NCBI GenBank assembly: GCA_000310025.1
Contig: FN649743.1
Span: forward strand, 2,532,658-2,596,657
Length of the DNA stretch: 64,000 nt
Direction of reading: 5' to 3'
Origin: Ectocarpus siliculosus
Lineage: Eukaryota > Sar > Phaeophyceae > Ectocarpales > Ectocarpaceae
A program made the translations under genes and the position numbers. Within the stretch, counting starts at the first letter, position 1. Every line of letters begins with the position of its first letter. Below the pieces are notes generated by a model. That model was not told where the DNA came from. It ran no database searches and worked only from the letters and a program-made list of their open reading frames with translations. Below are positions 11,579 through 24,792 of this stretch, in pieces.

Positions 11579-14500
11579 TCAGCATGGACCAACCACAACC
11601 GTTGCTCCTGCGTCCCGCAGCATCAAATCAATATCGCTGCCAACGATGCCGTTGTTGATGCCGTGACTAATCGGGAACGTGGTACGGCCGATACACACCC
11701 TCGCCGGTTCGTTCTCCCCCAGCAAGCCCCACTCCGAAGACCTGTGCGCCCCCTCTAGCGACTTCCGTCCTAACGGTACCCCCTTGCCGATTCTCAAGCT
11801 CTTCGCAACTCTTGTGGCTGCGGCCATGTTCACCTTGTCCGGGGTACCTTGGACCATGCCCCCCTCTCCCCTCCGAGAAGGTGCCGTCGCCGACGTCGAC
11901 CGTTTGGCCGGGACGATCATCGATACGCGCGGGCTGCCCGAGGCCACCATCGCCGCCGCTGGAGCCATAGTCCTGGCGAACGACCGTCTCGCTCCGGGGC
12001 GGTGCAAGGATCTGTCTTCCTTCATGTTCGGCCGTTTCGACGCTCGCGTCCTCCTGCCTTCGGGTTTGCCTTTTTTTAACCGCACAGAGGACACCAACCA
12101 GACAGCGGGGAGCAGAAAAACAACGCGGGCCGACAGAAACGGTGGGTTGAGCGCGTAAGAGTCAAGATCTGGTGGAATCGTCCATGGCGTCCAAGTCTTC
12201 CCTCCGAAACACAGCTGGACAATACGCCTCCGTGCCATGTTGTCCAAACGTCCCTTTGCGAAACAAAATAAGAAACGACACCCATTTCTTGAGACAAACG
12301 GAATCAGCAGCACCAACGACATGCCGACGATGGACCTCGAAAACGTGGACTCCCTGTTTTCCGCTACCACAGCAGGTGCATAATTGAGTACCTCAGGCCC
12401 ACGACATGAACACAGATCCCGGACTGACCTGACTGGACCCGTCTCGCTTCGATACCCCTCCCATACACCTCCCATTCCTCCTGCGCCGCCACCTCCTCCC
12501 AGTGAACTGTCGTCGCTGATCGCCCGTTCTTGTCTCGTAGCCGGACCACGGTATCCCCGCAACGAGTACGTGACTTCTGCTCGAGAGAGCTCGCCGAAAC
12601 CCGGGTAACAATTGTCCGGGGCGTCGGCATCCGAGGACTGCCACAGGGAAGCTGTTTCTCCTGCCTGGTCAGCGGCGCTTCCTTCCCTCCTCCCCTCAAC
12701 CACGCGTCTCCACCACCGCGAGACCATCCCGCCTCCGTCGCTGGTGTTGCTCATCTCGTTTACATTCTCGCGTCGGCTGCTGCTGCTGCCCTTGTTGTAG
12801 CTGCTGCTGCCGCAATCCATGCCCGCTTGCCATAGAAACGGACTACCGCCACCGCTGCCGCCACGGCTGCCACTACCACTACGATGATGCCCTCTCGCCC
12901 TGCCGTCACTCACACCTCTCGCCGCGTCGCTCCCAGCCTCCGCCTCAGCGGTGGCGCTCCTCCATCCCAACAACCAGCTGAACGGACCCCTACGATTCTG
13001 GCGATCGTGCGACTCGAGCGAACAAGAGGAGGGTGAGGCTACGAAGGCCATGCCGCCCAAGCTCGAGCCGACACTGGAGACCTGGCCGGCGGTAGCAGCA
13101 CTCCCACTGCCGTACCCGTAGAAGCCATACCCGTTACTGCTGCTGCCGCCGCCCCCGCCGCCGCCGCCGCCGCTCTGTGACAGGTTTTCCCTGCTGCTGT
13201 GCACGCTGCTGGGGTAGGAGCCACCGCCGCCCTGAGCGTTGTATGGTGCGGCTGCAAAGCACCGTAAGGATTTGTTACAACAGGGAGTAGCAGCAGAACA
13301 AGCAAACAAAACCAGTGAAAAAATAATCATAGCAGGCTTGAATGTTGTCACGCTTGGCAGAAATGGAAGAAGAGTAAACTATTTAGGCCAAAGAAAAACC
13401 CCGAACGGCCGGTACCACGGACCTCACCTTAACGGTTAACCAAACCAGTCCTCTTGCAATCAACGTACCCACAACTCGTTGAGGAATCAACGGCACGCCA
13501 GGAAAACAAAGAACCTGATGCAGAACAAAGAACAGCTACCGCCATCGCCAATGGACGCGCGAAGACGGAGAGGTTCCGCGCCTATACCAGAGCCAAGACA
13601 ACACCAGACTCCAACACCAACTTGAGCCCTTGAATTAACTTGAGGATGAGAACTACGACGACCCACGAAACACGAATGGCCGCCTCTCAACCTGCTCCAC
13701 ATACTGTCCCTGTGAGTGTTGACTGTTTGATCAATACCACTGGCGTGCATGTTCGACTGCTGACATCGTCCGGAGTTCTATTGTCGAATTTACCGAATAC
13801 TTCGAATTTCTTGCTGGAAAGATCCCGGGAAAAGGTCGATTGCATAGGTAAACCGTGTAGACGGGGGGCCGCGCCGGAGATGTATCAACTGATCGCCCAA
13901 AAAGGGTACGTCACGATGGTTCTTTGATGTATTCTCTCAAAGTTCGGAGAGGTGTACACAAGGGTCCCGACAAACTTCGACAAGACCATGGGTTTTTCAT
14001 AATTTTTCTTTCCCCGAATATCCTTGGTCTTAACAGACCCATTCAGATTACTTCCGTAACCCTGGGATCCGGAAAATTGGCGACAAACGAAAGAAAGAAG
14101 ATGAAGTCGGTCTTCCACGTTGAGCAAGGAAGATGATAGTGTGCAAAATGAGGCTCTTACTCGAGAAACAAAACGCGAACATTCGCCATTCAACCAAAAA
14201 CGGCGTTCACTCTGAATCAGCTTGAATGCACATAATCATTATGCATGCATGCCCAACGTGAACCCCACGACTAACTATTGACACGACCATCTTCTCGAGC
14301 AGATCACTTTGGACTCTCTGCACGATCAAACTCTACACAAAGTAACAAGTGAAACGCCTGGTCAGTGATGCGGTGGTGACACAATTTCATCCCGCGACAC
14401 CTTTATCATACCCGGAACATTCTTGAAGTGGTTGGGGTCTCTCAAACCGCTGGTGGTTCTCGGAGATTGCTCGGTAGAAAGCCAAGAGGAGTACGAGAAA

Positions 14501-17500
14501 TATTGTCCGGTGGACGCCCCAGACCATGCCCTGCGATACACAAAGACCGTGAGGAAAGAGGAGGGGGGAGGCGGGGGGTTCGTATCATAGGGCGTGTGCC
14601 CTAAAACAAACCAGAAAGGGCCGGAACGGCTTGAAAGTGACATCCTAGGCGCGATTCAAGAGGTCGGAGCCGACATCTCAATGTCTCGAGCACGGTCCAT
14701 GAAAAGATGTTTGCAAGCAGATATTCATGATTCCCAGGCACACGTGCTGCCCCAGACATAAGCTGCGAATTGCATGGAGGGACTTCCCAGCTCAGTGACA
14801 CCTGCTTTAGGAAAACATGCCACGCTCAAGGACGTGCGGGGGGCTGGGCCGCCGACACGCACCTTTCCGCCCTAGCGGCATCCCGTGCAGCCGCCGCCTT
14901 GATCTCGCGGAACACCCCGTAGTCCGGGAGGTTCCGCAGGTCGTCCCCGTAGTTTGCGGGATGAACGGCCTGTTGGAATAATCAATGTCAGTCATTATAG
15001 TATTGTACTGCTGTAAACAACAGCACGTAGGTATTCACCCGGGGAGTATTACCGGAATAGTCTTCGGTATGTTGATTCAGTAATCGGATCATTGTACACA
15101 CCTACGGGTTATACATTAAACCATAGAACTATGGTACATCGGACCATTGGCCTAAAGGATACTATAGTAACGTTGACATAGGTCGGATTGATCGTCTATT
15201 ACCGTGATTGGTACGTTGCAATAGCCCGTGTGTGTTTCCTTTCCGTGATGACGATGGATGGCTTACCCCCATGGTGCTCGCCCCCACTCGCTCACTCCTA
15301 CTCCTTTTCTTTCTACTTCTTGCCCTTTCTCTCTTCTGACCGTTCGGCCAACTAAGCGCCAATTCAAACCATCTTTTCAGGTCTACAACACAAGCGTACC
15401 TTACAGTCATTCTGTGAGCCTCTGCACACTGTTAACTTACTACACAGAGGCCTTGCCAGGGATACACCTATCACAAAGGTTACATCCCAACATGGCCTGC
15501 CGGGAATTGGCCATTATTAGGTCCGCAGATACGTCTGTGTACGGCAGTGAGGCGTTTCGCACATCGGGAATCACGGTGCGGACGGGGTGCCGGTAGCACA
15601 TCAGGTCCGGTTTTGGATCGATACAGGAAATCGCAACAAAACGCATCCGAGAAAACAGAAGAACTCGGGCCTATGATTCGCCTGAAGATCGGTCCCGCGA
15701 GTGGCTACCGGCGTAGGTTGCACAAGATACCTCACACCCCGGACCCATTGTCAAAGCATGACCACCTCCGCGACGAAAACGGTATTTCGAGGCGCGATGC
15801 ATGTGTCGATCAACAAGACCAGCGTCAACGCCAACAGTGACTAAAAAGGAAACCCTTGCAAGCACCTAGCAACCGGGAGGACACAGGTGTGAATGCGGTA
15901 CACACCTTTACCACCGACGTGCCGACGTGGTCTCCAGTCGTGCCCTCCATGACCAGCAGCAGCCAGACAGTCGGAATGTAGTCCCACAGCATGAACACAC
16001 AGAAGTTCAGCAGGCAAACGTCTTCGGACCCCTGGGGTTCCGAGCGCGCGCGACAAGGCTTGAGCAACATAGTCCCGTGGATTCCCCAAGAACGCTAGAT
16101 GCTTTGCAGCGGTTTGCTCGTATGCGACTGGACAACTCGTGGTGTGATACGGGGTTCCCGACACAGAAGACCACGTGTGTGTTGCCGTCCACCTATTCTG
16201 CAAGTCAGGTATTTCAACCTGACGCATTGGCTGGAATTGCACGGGAGAAAGGCCACACATTGGAGGTTACGTATTTTAGTCGCTTGGCCTCACCTTGAGC
16301 GGTATGTCCGGAAGACACCACAGCCCCTTGACTGAGGATATCTGGTAAGCTCCCTATCGAAGGAGGAAAGCAGCAGAGGCAGGCGGAACGGCACCCAAGG
16401 CAGCAGTCGTAGCACCAGCCGCATCAGCAATAACAACGACGATGAGTATGACGGCGACGACGACAATGATGCCAAAAACAGCAACCGGAGAATTGCGATG
16501 CGACTATACAGACTTCGGTTGACCTGGAGGTACGCAATAAAATGTACTCGCTCCATATTCCCGATCCGATGAGCCTAACTGAGACCAATCGCAGTCAAAC
16601 ATCCCCATAAAAATGTAGGCTTTGCATCGTGCGCGTCCAGCAAACCCTCAATATGGAACTTGTCGCATGGGTGAAGTTGTATTTGTGTTACCTTAGAGAG
16701 GAAGACCGCAACAAGAAAGCAGTTGAGAGCCGTCAGTGCTCGGGGATGGTAGATCAGCTGCGCCCTATTCTGCGATGCCGTCAGCCTCGACATCTGCACC
16801 GACCCAGTCGATTGTGGTGAGAGCGAGCGGGTTTCGATGTGAAACGACGGTGCGAAGAGTGCAACATTATTCTGCCGCGGCGACAGACATCATTTGCGTG
16901 TCATCGCCGTGGGTATGACGCTGGATCGGGTCATTTTGTTTGAGAGTTGAGAAGGTACCGCAAAATATTTAGGCAAAACATGTGGCCCGCGGTCCGAGAG
17001 AGGTGCAACAACAAAACAAAATTCAAGAGAACAGCGAGCGCGAGACGGGAGCGAAAGCCATGAAGAAGGTTTTGTCCTGCAACATCAACGACGCGATGCG
17101 AACATCCCACGACAACTGCAACAAATGGCGGCAATTCGACACCACAAAACTTCACAAACACCTCAACATCGGCGCCATTTCCTCCTTTGCAACAACAACG
17201 ATAGCTAAAAAGCCCACGACATGTTCTAAGCAGCGCGACAAGAAGGATGGAACCAATATCACCTACATCATCACGATCGCCCCCGCCACCATCAACCACA
17301 CAAGCAAAAGTCACAGCTCTATTAGGCCATATACGCGGCCTTTGCGGTGTTGGGGGTCTCCGAACAGGACGCGACACGTACCTTGAACCCGTAGCTTGCG
17401 ACTCCTGCGGCTAAGGCGAAGAAGCAAAAACCCGTCAGCACCCGAAATGCGTCGCTGGTGGTATCCATGCTGTAGCACGTCTGCGGCGCGTCTTTGGAAT

Positions 17501-20264
17501 CCTTGTCCGCCGTCACGCACTGTACGTGTCCATACGTCAAAGACATCAAAGAGACGTGTTATGGCGTAAAAAAAGAAAAAACTCTCACTGCGAAAGTGTA
17601 CTACGGCAGTTGTTTGTGATACTCTTTGCAAACCATGCATAGCTGTACATCCATGCAAGGCTGAAACCCGAAACAAGGGGGAACAAAAGCAGGTTGGCGG
17701 AACATCAGTACAGAGTACAACGTAAATCGTTCGTTGAACCAGGAGTAACCTGCGCCCCGGACGCACAATATGGTCCAGTGACACACCAAGGTTGGACTAC
17801 AGCGCAATGAGGACGAAAACGGCCCGACCAAAAAGCACGTACTGTGGAAAAAAAAAATCGTCCTTCGATCTTTCCGCCATACCTTAACGATGTCGTACCT
17901 GAAACTGACGACTCTCCCGCACCACCTGCACCAGGGCGTACCCCACCATGTAGACGAGCATGCCCGACACGAGCGTCACGTAGACGCGGCCGACAACGCG
18001 GCTCTTAGCCTTCCAGTCATTCTCCGAGGACAGCACCTGCCAACAGGCGGCAGCAGTGTACAATGTGTTGCCGCCTTGAGAGAGATAGCTTTCTATTCGC
18101 TGTGCTGAAATTTTCCGGTGACTCGTGATGCAGCGTATAGCGTTCCGTGAGACACGGCCATCTTTCGTGTGCATGTGAAAGGGCAAGGGGGGTGTTGCAA
18201 AACGTTGGGTGTTGCAGGTGTCGTAGAATGGGCATTCGTTCCTGTACTTCCCGCCATTACACGGGGTTGCAGTTACAACGTTCCTGCGAGACGAAACACA
18301 ACGGGGTTTTCCTTAATCGCCTATCGCTCGGCAACATCATTGCTCGACAGGGTGTGTGGCGTGGCGTACGACCTTTACGCCCCATTGCTCGTGTGACAAT
18401 CCCATCTTCTATTTTTATCTAAGCGCAGAACGCACTAGTGTAGCTCCCCCCCCCCGAAAAACTGCCGGTCATCGCACAATCCCCTAGACCGACCCTCAAA
18501 GCTCGGTTTCTCCGCAACCAAGACGACCCCGATGCCGCAATAGGGTACCGACGCACCTAAGGTTTTATATGATACCACACGCCGTGGATCGATTTTCAAA
18601 GATGGCGAAGAGGATGCCAATATCAAATGACACGTTCTCGATCACCTCTCGACGAGACGATTCCAACGGCGACATTTTCGGCACCATCGCCGCTTTTCCT
18701 GCCGAGTAATCGATCTTTGAAAAGCGGTCCAGGGGGTGTGATATCGTGGGCAACCTACGGTATAAGATGCGATCGAGAGAATGCTTTGGGGGTATCGGCC
18801 GACGTTCTCAGAGTCTGTTGGTTGTGGTTGCGAAGCTACCTAAATGCCATGTTAGCTCCGATAGTCGTGCGACATTGCTGTGGGTGATGGGCAAGCATGA
18901 GGCGAAAAGCTGCCCCAGGTGTCCAACCTCGGTCCTCACTACGTATCACATTATCTCGGAATGCCTTCCACAATATCGTCTCCCCACTTTGGTCTTCAGA
19001 CGATTGTTGCTGTTTTCACCGTCTTCCAAATTCAACCATCACAACAACAACACCGCTCCACCAGGTAAAAGAAAAACGGATCTCTGCGGTGGCAGGCCTT
19101 TTTTACAGCCGAAATGGGTTCAGAGGCCGCCGATACTTCAACAGCCTACGGAATCAACAAGCTCATACCACCGCGAGTCTTTGTCACATGACCATGTTTG
19201 GGAAGCAAAAATAAGCCCCCCCGGCAACGCTCGGGTCCCAACCATTTCAAAGCCACGGGCAGCAACAGTTACGACAACGCTGTGCCGAAACAGACAAGCT
19301 CGCACCTTGCTGTAGGCCATCGGCAGTAGCAAGAAGCAGCCGAACTGAAGCGGGTTCGGAAGCCAGTAGAGCAGGCCGAACATGGCCGACTCCCACTCCT
19401 CGCGGGTCGTGATGGCCAACACCCAGAACATTCCGCGAAGAGTCTGGAGAAGAGAGGGTTTCGGTTTGCCCGATGGCGGGCACGTCGGTAAGGGGACAGG
19501 GTCGGGGAAGAGAATCGAATCTCGGAGGGAACATAGTAGTGTACAAGGGTCTTGCTCGTTTCCACTTGTGGACACAGCTGCGAACAGTGGTTGTTGTGCG
19601 ACATTAGTGGCACTCCTGTGTGTGAAAAAACACGCTCAAGCTAGGCCAGTCGTGGTTCAACACATCATACGACCCGTGCAGTGTGTTAAAGGGCGATGTG
19701 CACAAGGAAGCACAACGGAAATGAACCCAGTGCACTGCAGAATGTATGACGAACAGACTGGGAAAACGTTGTTGATGGTTCAAAGGTAGTTTCGATCTTA
19801 ACCACTGCATGTATACCTCACACACAACGGGCAAGAAATCGAGCAGCAGAAGCAGCAGCAGCAGCAGCAGCGGCGGCAAGTGGGCAGAGATGAGACGCTC
19901 TAGGAGCATTACCAAAGCTGCAGCAACAGCGACGTCGGTACCAACAAGAGTAGCATGCACCCGAAGTTTCTAGATTTTTGAAAAACTCAATGCGTGAAGA
20001 TCGAAATACACAAAAGGTTTGTACGAAAATTCTCTTCGTTCCTTCGCCAACGAAACAATGCTTCATACGTTTGCATTCTCCACGTTTGTTGGGACGGAAA
20101 TGGGATGATGACGCGTGACCACCACCATTGCTATTGGATACCGCTGCACAGGGGGCAGCAGGAGAGCTTACCAGCCAGACCATGGCCAAGAGGTGGAAGG
20201 CCGTCGCCCATATTCGCGATTCGTGTTGCTTGGCCTTGCAGTTCGACACCAGCAGGGTCACAAC
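11579..20264 (-). CDS. Multi-pass (probably seven-helix) membrane protein with Gly/Ser-rich tail, TOM1-like
   Basis: Exons in transcription order: 20264-20172, 19443-19306, 18036-17899, 17519-17382, 16793-16692, 16031-15906, 14969-14863, then a long last exon from about 13208 to the stop at 11579. All junctions before 14863 are phase 0; the last is phase 2 and uses the acceptor at 13208. Each exon encodes about one hydrophobic helix, for example ATAFHLLAMVWL, LLYWLPNPLQFGCFLLLP, VYVTLVSGMLVYMVGYALV, FRVLTGFCFFALAAGVASYG and LLNFCVFMLWDYIPTVWLLL. Helix 1 is not accounted for, so a 5' exon is missing (see 20485-20640). The pattern, with an acidic-Tyr-Ile-Pro motif in the last helix, recalls THH1/TOM1/TOM3-type proteins; this is a weak family call. 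The 543-codon tail is Gly/Ser/Arg-rich, with runs of up to nine Gly, and is probably cytosolic and disordered. The 3' part of the tail is the least certain, because the opposite strand is also open there. Confidence 0.55.
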
Positions 20265-20484
20265 CTTCCGAAATCCATTGGAAAAAAAAGCATCGCCAGT
20301 CCAGGGTCAAAATGGAGGAGGGCACGACGCCCAGCAGGCGCACATGAAACAACAAAACACAAAACAATGCTCGAAGATATCGACAGCCTGAAGACAACCG
20401 GCAACGGCGAGGGTCGGCCTGGAGGAGCGTGCACCTGCCCTGATCGGCGCACCTGAGCGCGCCCGGATCTCAGCCCAGGACGCT

Positions 20485-20640
20485 GTTACTGGTGCACGAC
20501 TCGTTGTGGTCCATTGTATTCGTGACGTTGGTGCTTCGCCATAGACTTCGGAGGGTGCACTGCCGTACGCAAAGCTGCCACCCCCCAATCCCGGCACTCC
20601 ATCAAAGAATATAGACTTGCCTAACTCATCCGCACTAAGT
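20485..20640 (-). other. Possible 5' exon of the seven-helix gene
   Basis: The minus strand has an open, protein-like stretch (KSIFFDGVPGLGGGSFAYGS and onward) ending near SRAP at a GTAACA donor in phase 0, which fits the next exon at 20264. It lacks a hydrophobic helix and an obvious ATG, so helix 1 would still be missing. Treat it as a candidate only. Confidence 0.25.
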
Positions 20641-23600
20641 ATGTTGTGCTTCTCACGCTATCATATCTCTACGAAAACCACGCAAATAATTCTTGTGCTT
20701 CAGCCCGTGATTCTTGTAAAAGGTTACGACACTGCCAGTCCTTCTGAAGGAAGGTTAAACGTTTCGAGTATACGCTGCATGCAAGCCATCAGTATCGCCT
20801 TACCAGAAAAAGCACTGACACATCGACTCCAGCGAGCAGGACCTTCAAGATAGGGACCCCCATCCCCCCCTCCCCCCGCCACCCTTCGAAGGACCTTCAC
20901 CTCCAACCACCAGTCCAAGGCGTACAAATTCACAGCCTTGCCCTTCAAATGAGGGAGCTCTAAGCAAGCCTCTTTGGAAGGATGTGCTGAAGTTTGGGCT
21001 TGCCTTCACACGCTTCTGGTATGTTAGCCTGCAAGAGGGTCGTGGAGGACACGAAGACGGGAGCGGAGAAAAGAAGAAAGGCGATGGATTTGGGGATTGT
21101 CTCTGTTCAAAAAGATTATGGTGCTGGCCAGGTCGTGAACGACGACGTACTCTAGCAATCGAACTTGTGCGAGTCATGGGCACTGGTGCGTGCAATGATT
21201 GTTTTCGTCTCTATCGATTTCGACGCTAGCTTACACCGTTCGGTACATCGGCACATATTTGACCCACCAGCCGGGGTCAGTCACACAGGACCGACGGAAA
21301 CACTATAGTTCTTCTGTCCTCCCCACTTGCGGCGCTTGCCTTAGATGGGTGTTGCGGTTGCTTCCCTCAGCTTTTGGTTGGTCACGGCTACGCGCTTTCC
21401 ACGCCTACACTGCGATTTTCTCACACCATAGAGATTTCGAACGCGAAACCTAGAGAGTCAGAGGGCTGCAGCCGGTCGCCAACTGAAATACGCGTGGGGC
21501 GATCTCAATCATAGTAAGTTCGTCTTGAATTGTTATCGCACCCCGTTGCGGCGACCGCGACTCCGATACGTGCGATAGCCCCGATGCCGGCGCGGAAGTC
21601 GAAAGTAATATTAATCGTTCTTGCCTCTTTGTCGCAACCCCGGTGCGATGCAACATGGACCCCTGTTAGACTATATCCTGTGGCGGGCCGATCTACCCGC
21701 AATGCTGTTACATTTGGTACGCGCACTGCGACAGCTCCGACAGTTGCGATACCAAACTCTACCCTTGCTGGTGCTACCGACGGTATCTCCGATAGTTGCG
21801 CTACAATAACCTATCACACTGCCTGGCTGTTGTCAATAACGATGGGTTAGCTGCTGTACACACATCCGCACCAAGGCACACACCAAACAACAGATCGAAC
21901 GAAAACGGACTGGGCAGGGGATTCGTCCCATCTCTTACGGGCGCCAGCGAGTCCACACGTTTCGGTGTGGGTTTTGATCCAACAGTCGGGGCCGCACAAG
22001 AGGACGGTACAACTCCGTTGTTTTTTTCTCCCAACAGTTGCAGTCGGCTTCCCCCCTGCAGGGAACGTGTCACCAACCCCTGCCCTCAGGTTGTGATTTA
22101 CTCGCGAGCATTCCTCCTTGTTAGTTCTCAAGTGGATCCAAGGATTCGGAAAAAAAAAAAAAATCCCGCTGACATCACTCTTCCTCGGATGTATAATAGG
22201 AGTACTGCTGTAGGTTTCCAGGTGTCCCTGAAACCCTCGACCCTCACTGCTGCACGTACAGATATCGACACGTCGTTGACACTACAGAATGTACTGCTAT
22301 AGAACCCTTTCAACGGGTAGGTCTTGATCTTTTTCCATGATGCGGAGTTTTGTCTACATACTGTAGATTTGCTGCGGTTAGCAGCACTGAAATGAGTCTA
22401 TTCTTGGCCCAGCCTTGCTATGACGCGGACACACATGCACATCAAGCAGGGTGTGCTTGATAGCGGGGGAGAATTGAACGCAGGGAATGTCTATTTTAGC
22501 TCTTGCTCCTGGTGTTCATTGTATCTCCACATCTCCACAGACACCAGTGCAAGCTCGCTGAAGCATTGACTCTTTTACAAGAGGCTGAGAGGCTGACCCT
22601 CTGGAAAGAGTAAGAAAGAGTATACAAGTACCGCCTTTCTCCGTACATAAGCAAAGGTGCCCTGATCCCATGAATTGGCACGTCTACTGAGGCCCACCTC
22701 ACGGCCATGCATGCATTGGTCCTGTGACGGTCCGAAAATACCGTCCAAGGAACTCCCGCGGTGGCCGCGGTGGCCTTGCCGTTGTTTGAAGTTTGAAGTT
22801 GATGTGGGTGGCGATTCGGCACAGAGGCACAGAGGAAGCCTCTGCCGACATGATTCCCCGCTACAGCAGGGTACCCTTCTCCGATCTTCTTGCTTGGGGG
22901 ACATGGACGGTCCTGCCACAAAATCGCCTATGTCTGAAAGGCCTAAGGTTGGAAGCTGTGTTGTCGGGTAGTGCTGTGCCTACGTAAGTGTACCAATCGT
23001 GGCGCACCTGAGAACCTAGAACCTACATGATCGCTCCTTCGGAAGCATTATTGACGAAGGCAGGCAGCAGCAACTCTCCGCCGTACACACAGCGAAGGTC
23101 CATCGCCCGTTTTCTGCCTATAATCAGACAAAGGCGCCCTCTGGCCAAGCACCGACAACCTGAAAGATCCCGTACCTGGCTGGGTCGGAGAAGGTGCGCT
23201 TGTGGTGCCCTCTCGGCATCTTGCAAATGGTGGTGTCGGGTGCAAGTTCAGCAAGCAAGCTTTGGGGGCACAACGGATGGATGCATTCCAAGCACATACC
23301 TTGTCTCAAAGAGGCCAAGACAAGAGACACACATCACATCACCACTTCCGACATGGCTTCCTGTTACGGAAGCATCTCAGCGCCATCGGGTGGGGCACCT
23401 CGAGGCCTGCGATATCTCCCGATCCGAACCAAGCTCCCAGACGGCACGCAAGTCGAAATAGATCATTTCCGAACAAGGTGAGGTTACCCCGCGGACATGC
23501 TGGAATACCCTTCGTGTGTCGTAGGAAACCACCCCCCCACGATATCTTGTTAGGATTTTGACAACGACAAAGGTACATCACCTGGGGTGGTTTCTTGAGA

Positions 23601-24792
23601 GATGTGCACATCACCCGCGGGGTGTGATCGCTACAGTACAGTAGTGCAACCCAGGTTACACCGTCCTCGCACAGGGCAATCAAGAATGTGTGATAGCACC
23701 GGGTTGCGATGACGAAGGGGCGGTACCTTTACTTTCCAAGGCTGTTGTTGCTGGGGGGGGGTGATACCATGGATGGGGAGGTGATGTTATAGGCGGGGTA
23801 TTCCTTCCCTTGACTTGCTGCTTGTTGGTGGCAACAAAGGGGGTGTCATAACAAAAAGTTATATGAACCGGTAGAGGGACTCCACAGTAGTAGTAGCGGT
23901 GGCTAGCTTGCTGTGGTATGATGTGGTGTCCTCTCCAGCACACGTGCCGCTGCAGCAGCAGCGGTGGGCGTTGCGCGGGTCTCAGCGCCCACGAGGAGAG
24001 AGAGGGGTGATGTTGCCTCGAAGTTGAAACGGGATCGAGCCTGGTGGGGGCGCCGTTGAACGAGCCGCCGAGATGCTTGAGAGTCTGTGTGACACCTCCT
24101 TATGTCGGTGGTCTTTCCCTCCGTGCTACTCGTCGTATCGATGTTGTTGCGGTGGCCGTTTGCACCCTGCACGTCTCCTGTTCATGCGTGTGGTCACGTC
24201 ACGGTGATACCCTGCTGTGTTGTCCGGATTTGCGCGCCCAGCAGAGTTCGTTATTGTTCAACTGGTTCGGAACAGCAAGGCGGCGGTGTGATATCTACCT
24301 CGTGACAAACACACGTGTGTCCTTTGCTGCCGGTGCCTTACTACGCAGCGAGCATGCAGCCGGTCACCGCCTCCTCAACGGCGTAATCGAAGAGGCAAGT
24401 AATGAATGTTGTTCGGTTTTGCATCTGAATCATGTGGACCTTTGGACATTCTCCGTTCCGATTCAAATTGGTCTAAACTTTGGACGCATGCTGCTGCTCC
24501 AAGGCGGTATCGTTCAATGTAACCTGAGGTACATGTGTGTCGTGACACTTGGCACTGCTTATCGCGACTGCACATGTCGTGAATCGAGAACATCGCCACA
24601 TGGTAATACCATGCGTGAGGGCAATAAGTGCCCCGGATGTTGACCCTCGAACCACGACGTTCCTGCGAGACCTTACGAAAAGGCCTCGATCAGTTCCAAC
24701 TTTACCACCGTTCGGCCAGATCGTCTGATCGTCCGCGTCCTGACCAGAGGCGCCTGCCCCCGTGCCCACGTCTTACTTGGCGGCCCCGTCCC
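20641..24792. other. Long stretch without a recognised gene
   Basis: Six-frame reading gives only short frames without domain-like composition. It may contain the promoter and first exon of the minus-strand seven-helix gene and the promoter of the plus-strand acetyltransferase. One TACTGCTGTA motif lies at 22203-22212 and a short imperfect inverted repeat (GAAACCACCCC / GGGGTGGTTTC) near 23524-23593. Confidence 0.4.

Noticed and set aside
11679-12370. Plus-strand gene opposite the membrane-protein tail
   Set aside because: Not supported by any domain or splice chain; kept only as a finding because both strands are open.
18588-18727. Inverted repeat TTTTCAAAGAT / ATCTTTGAAAA as a transposon
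   Set aside because: Arms of only about 11 perfect bases, no target duplication and no similarity to the other TIR elements.
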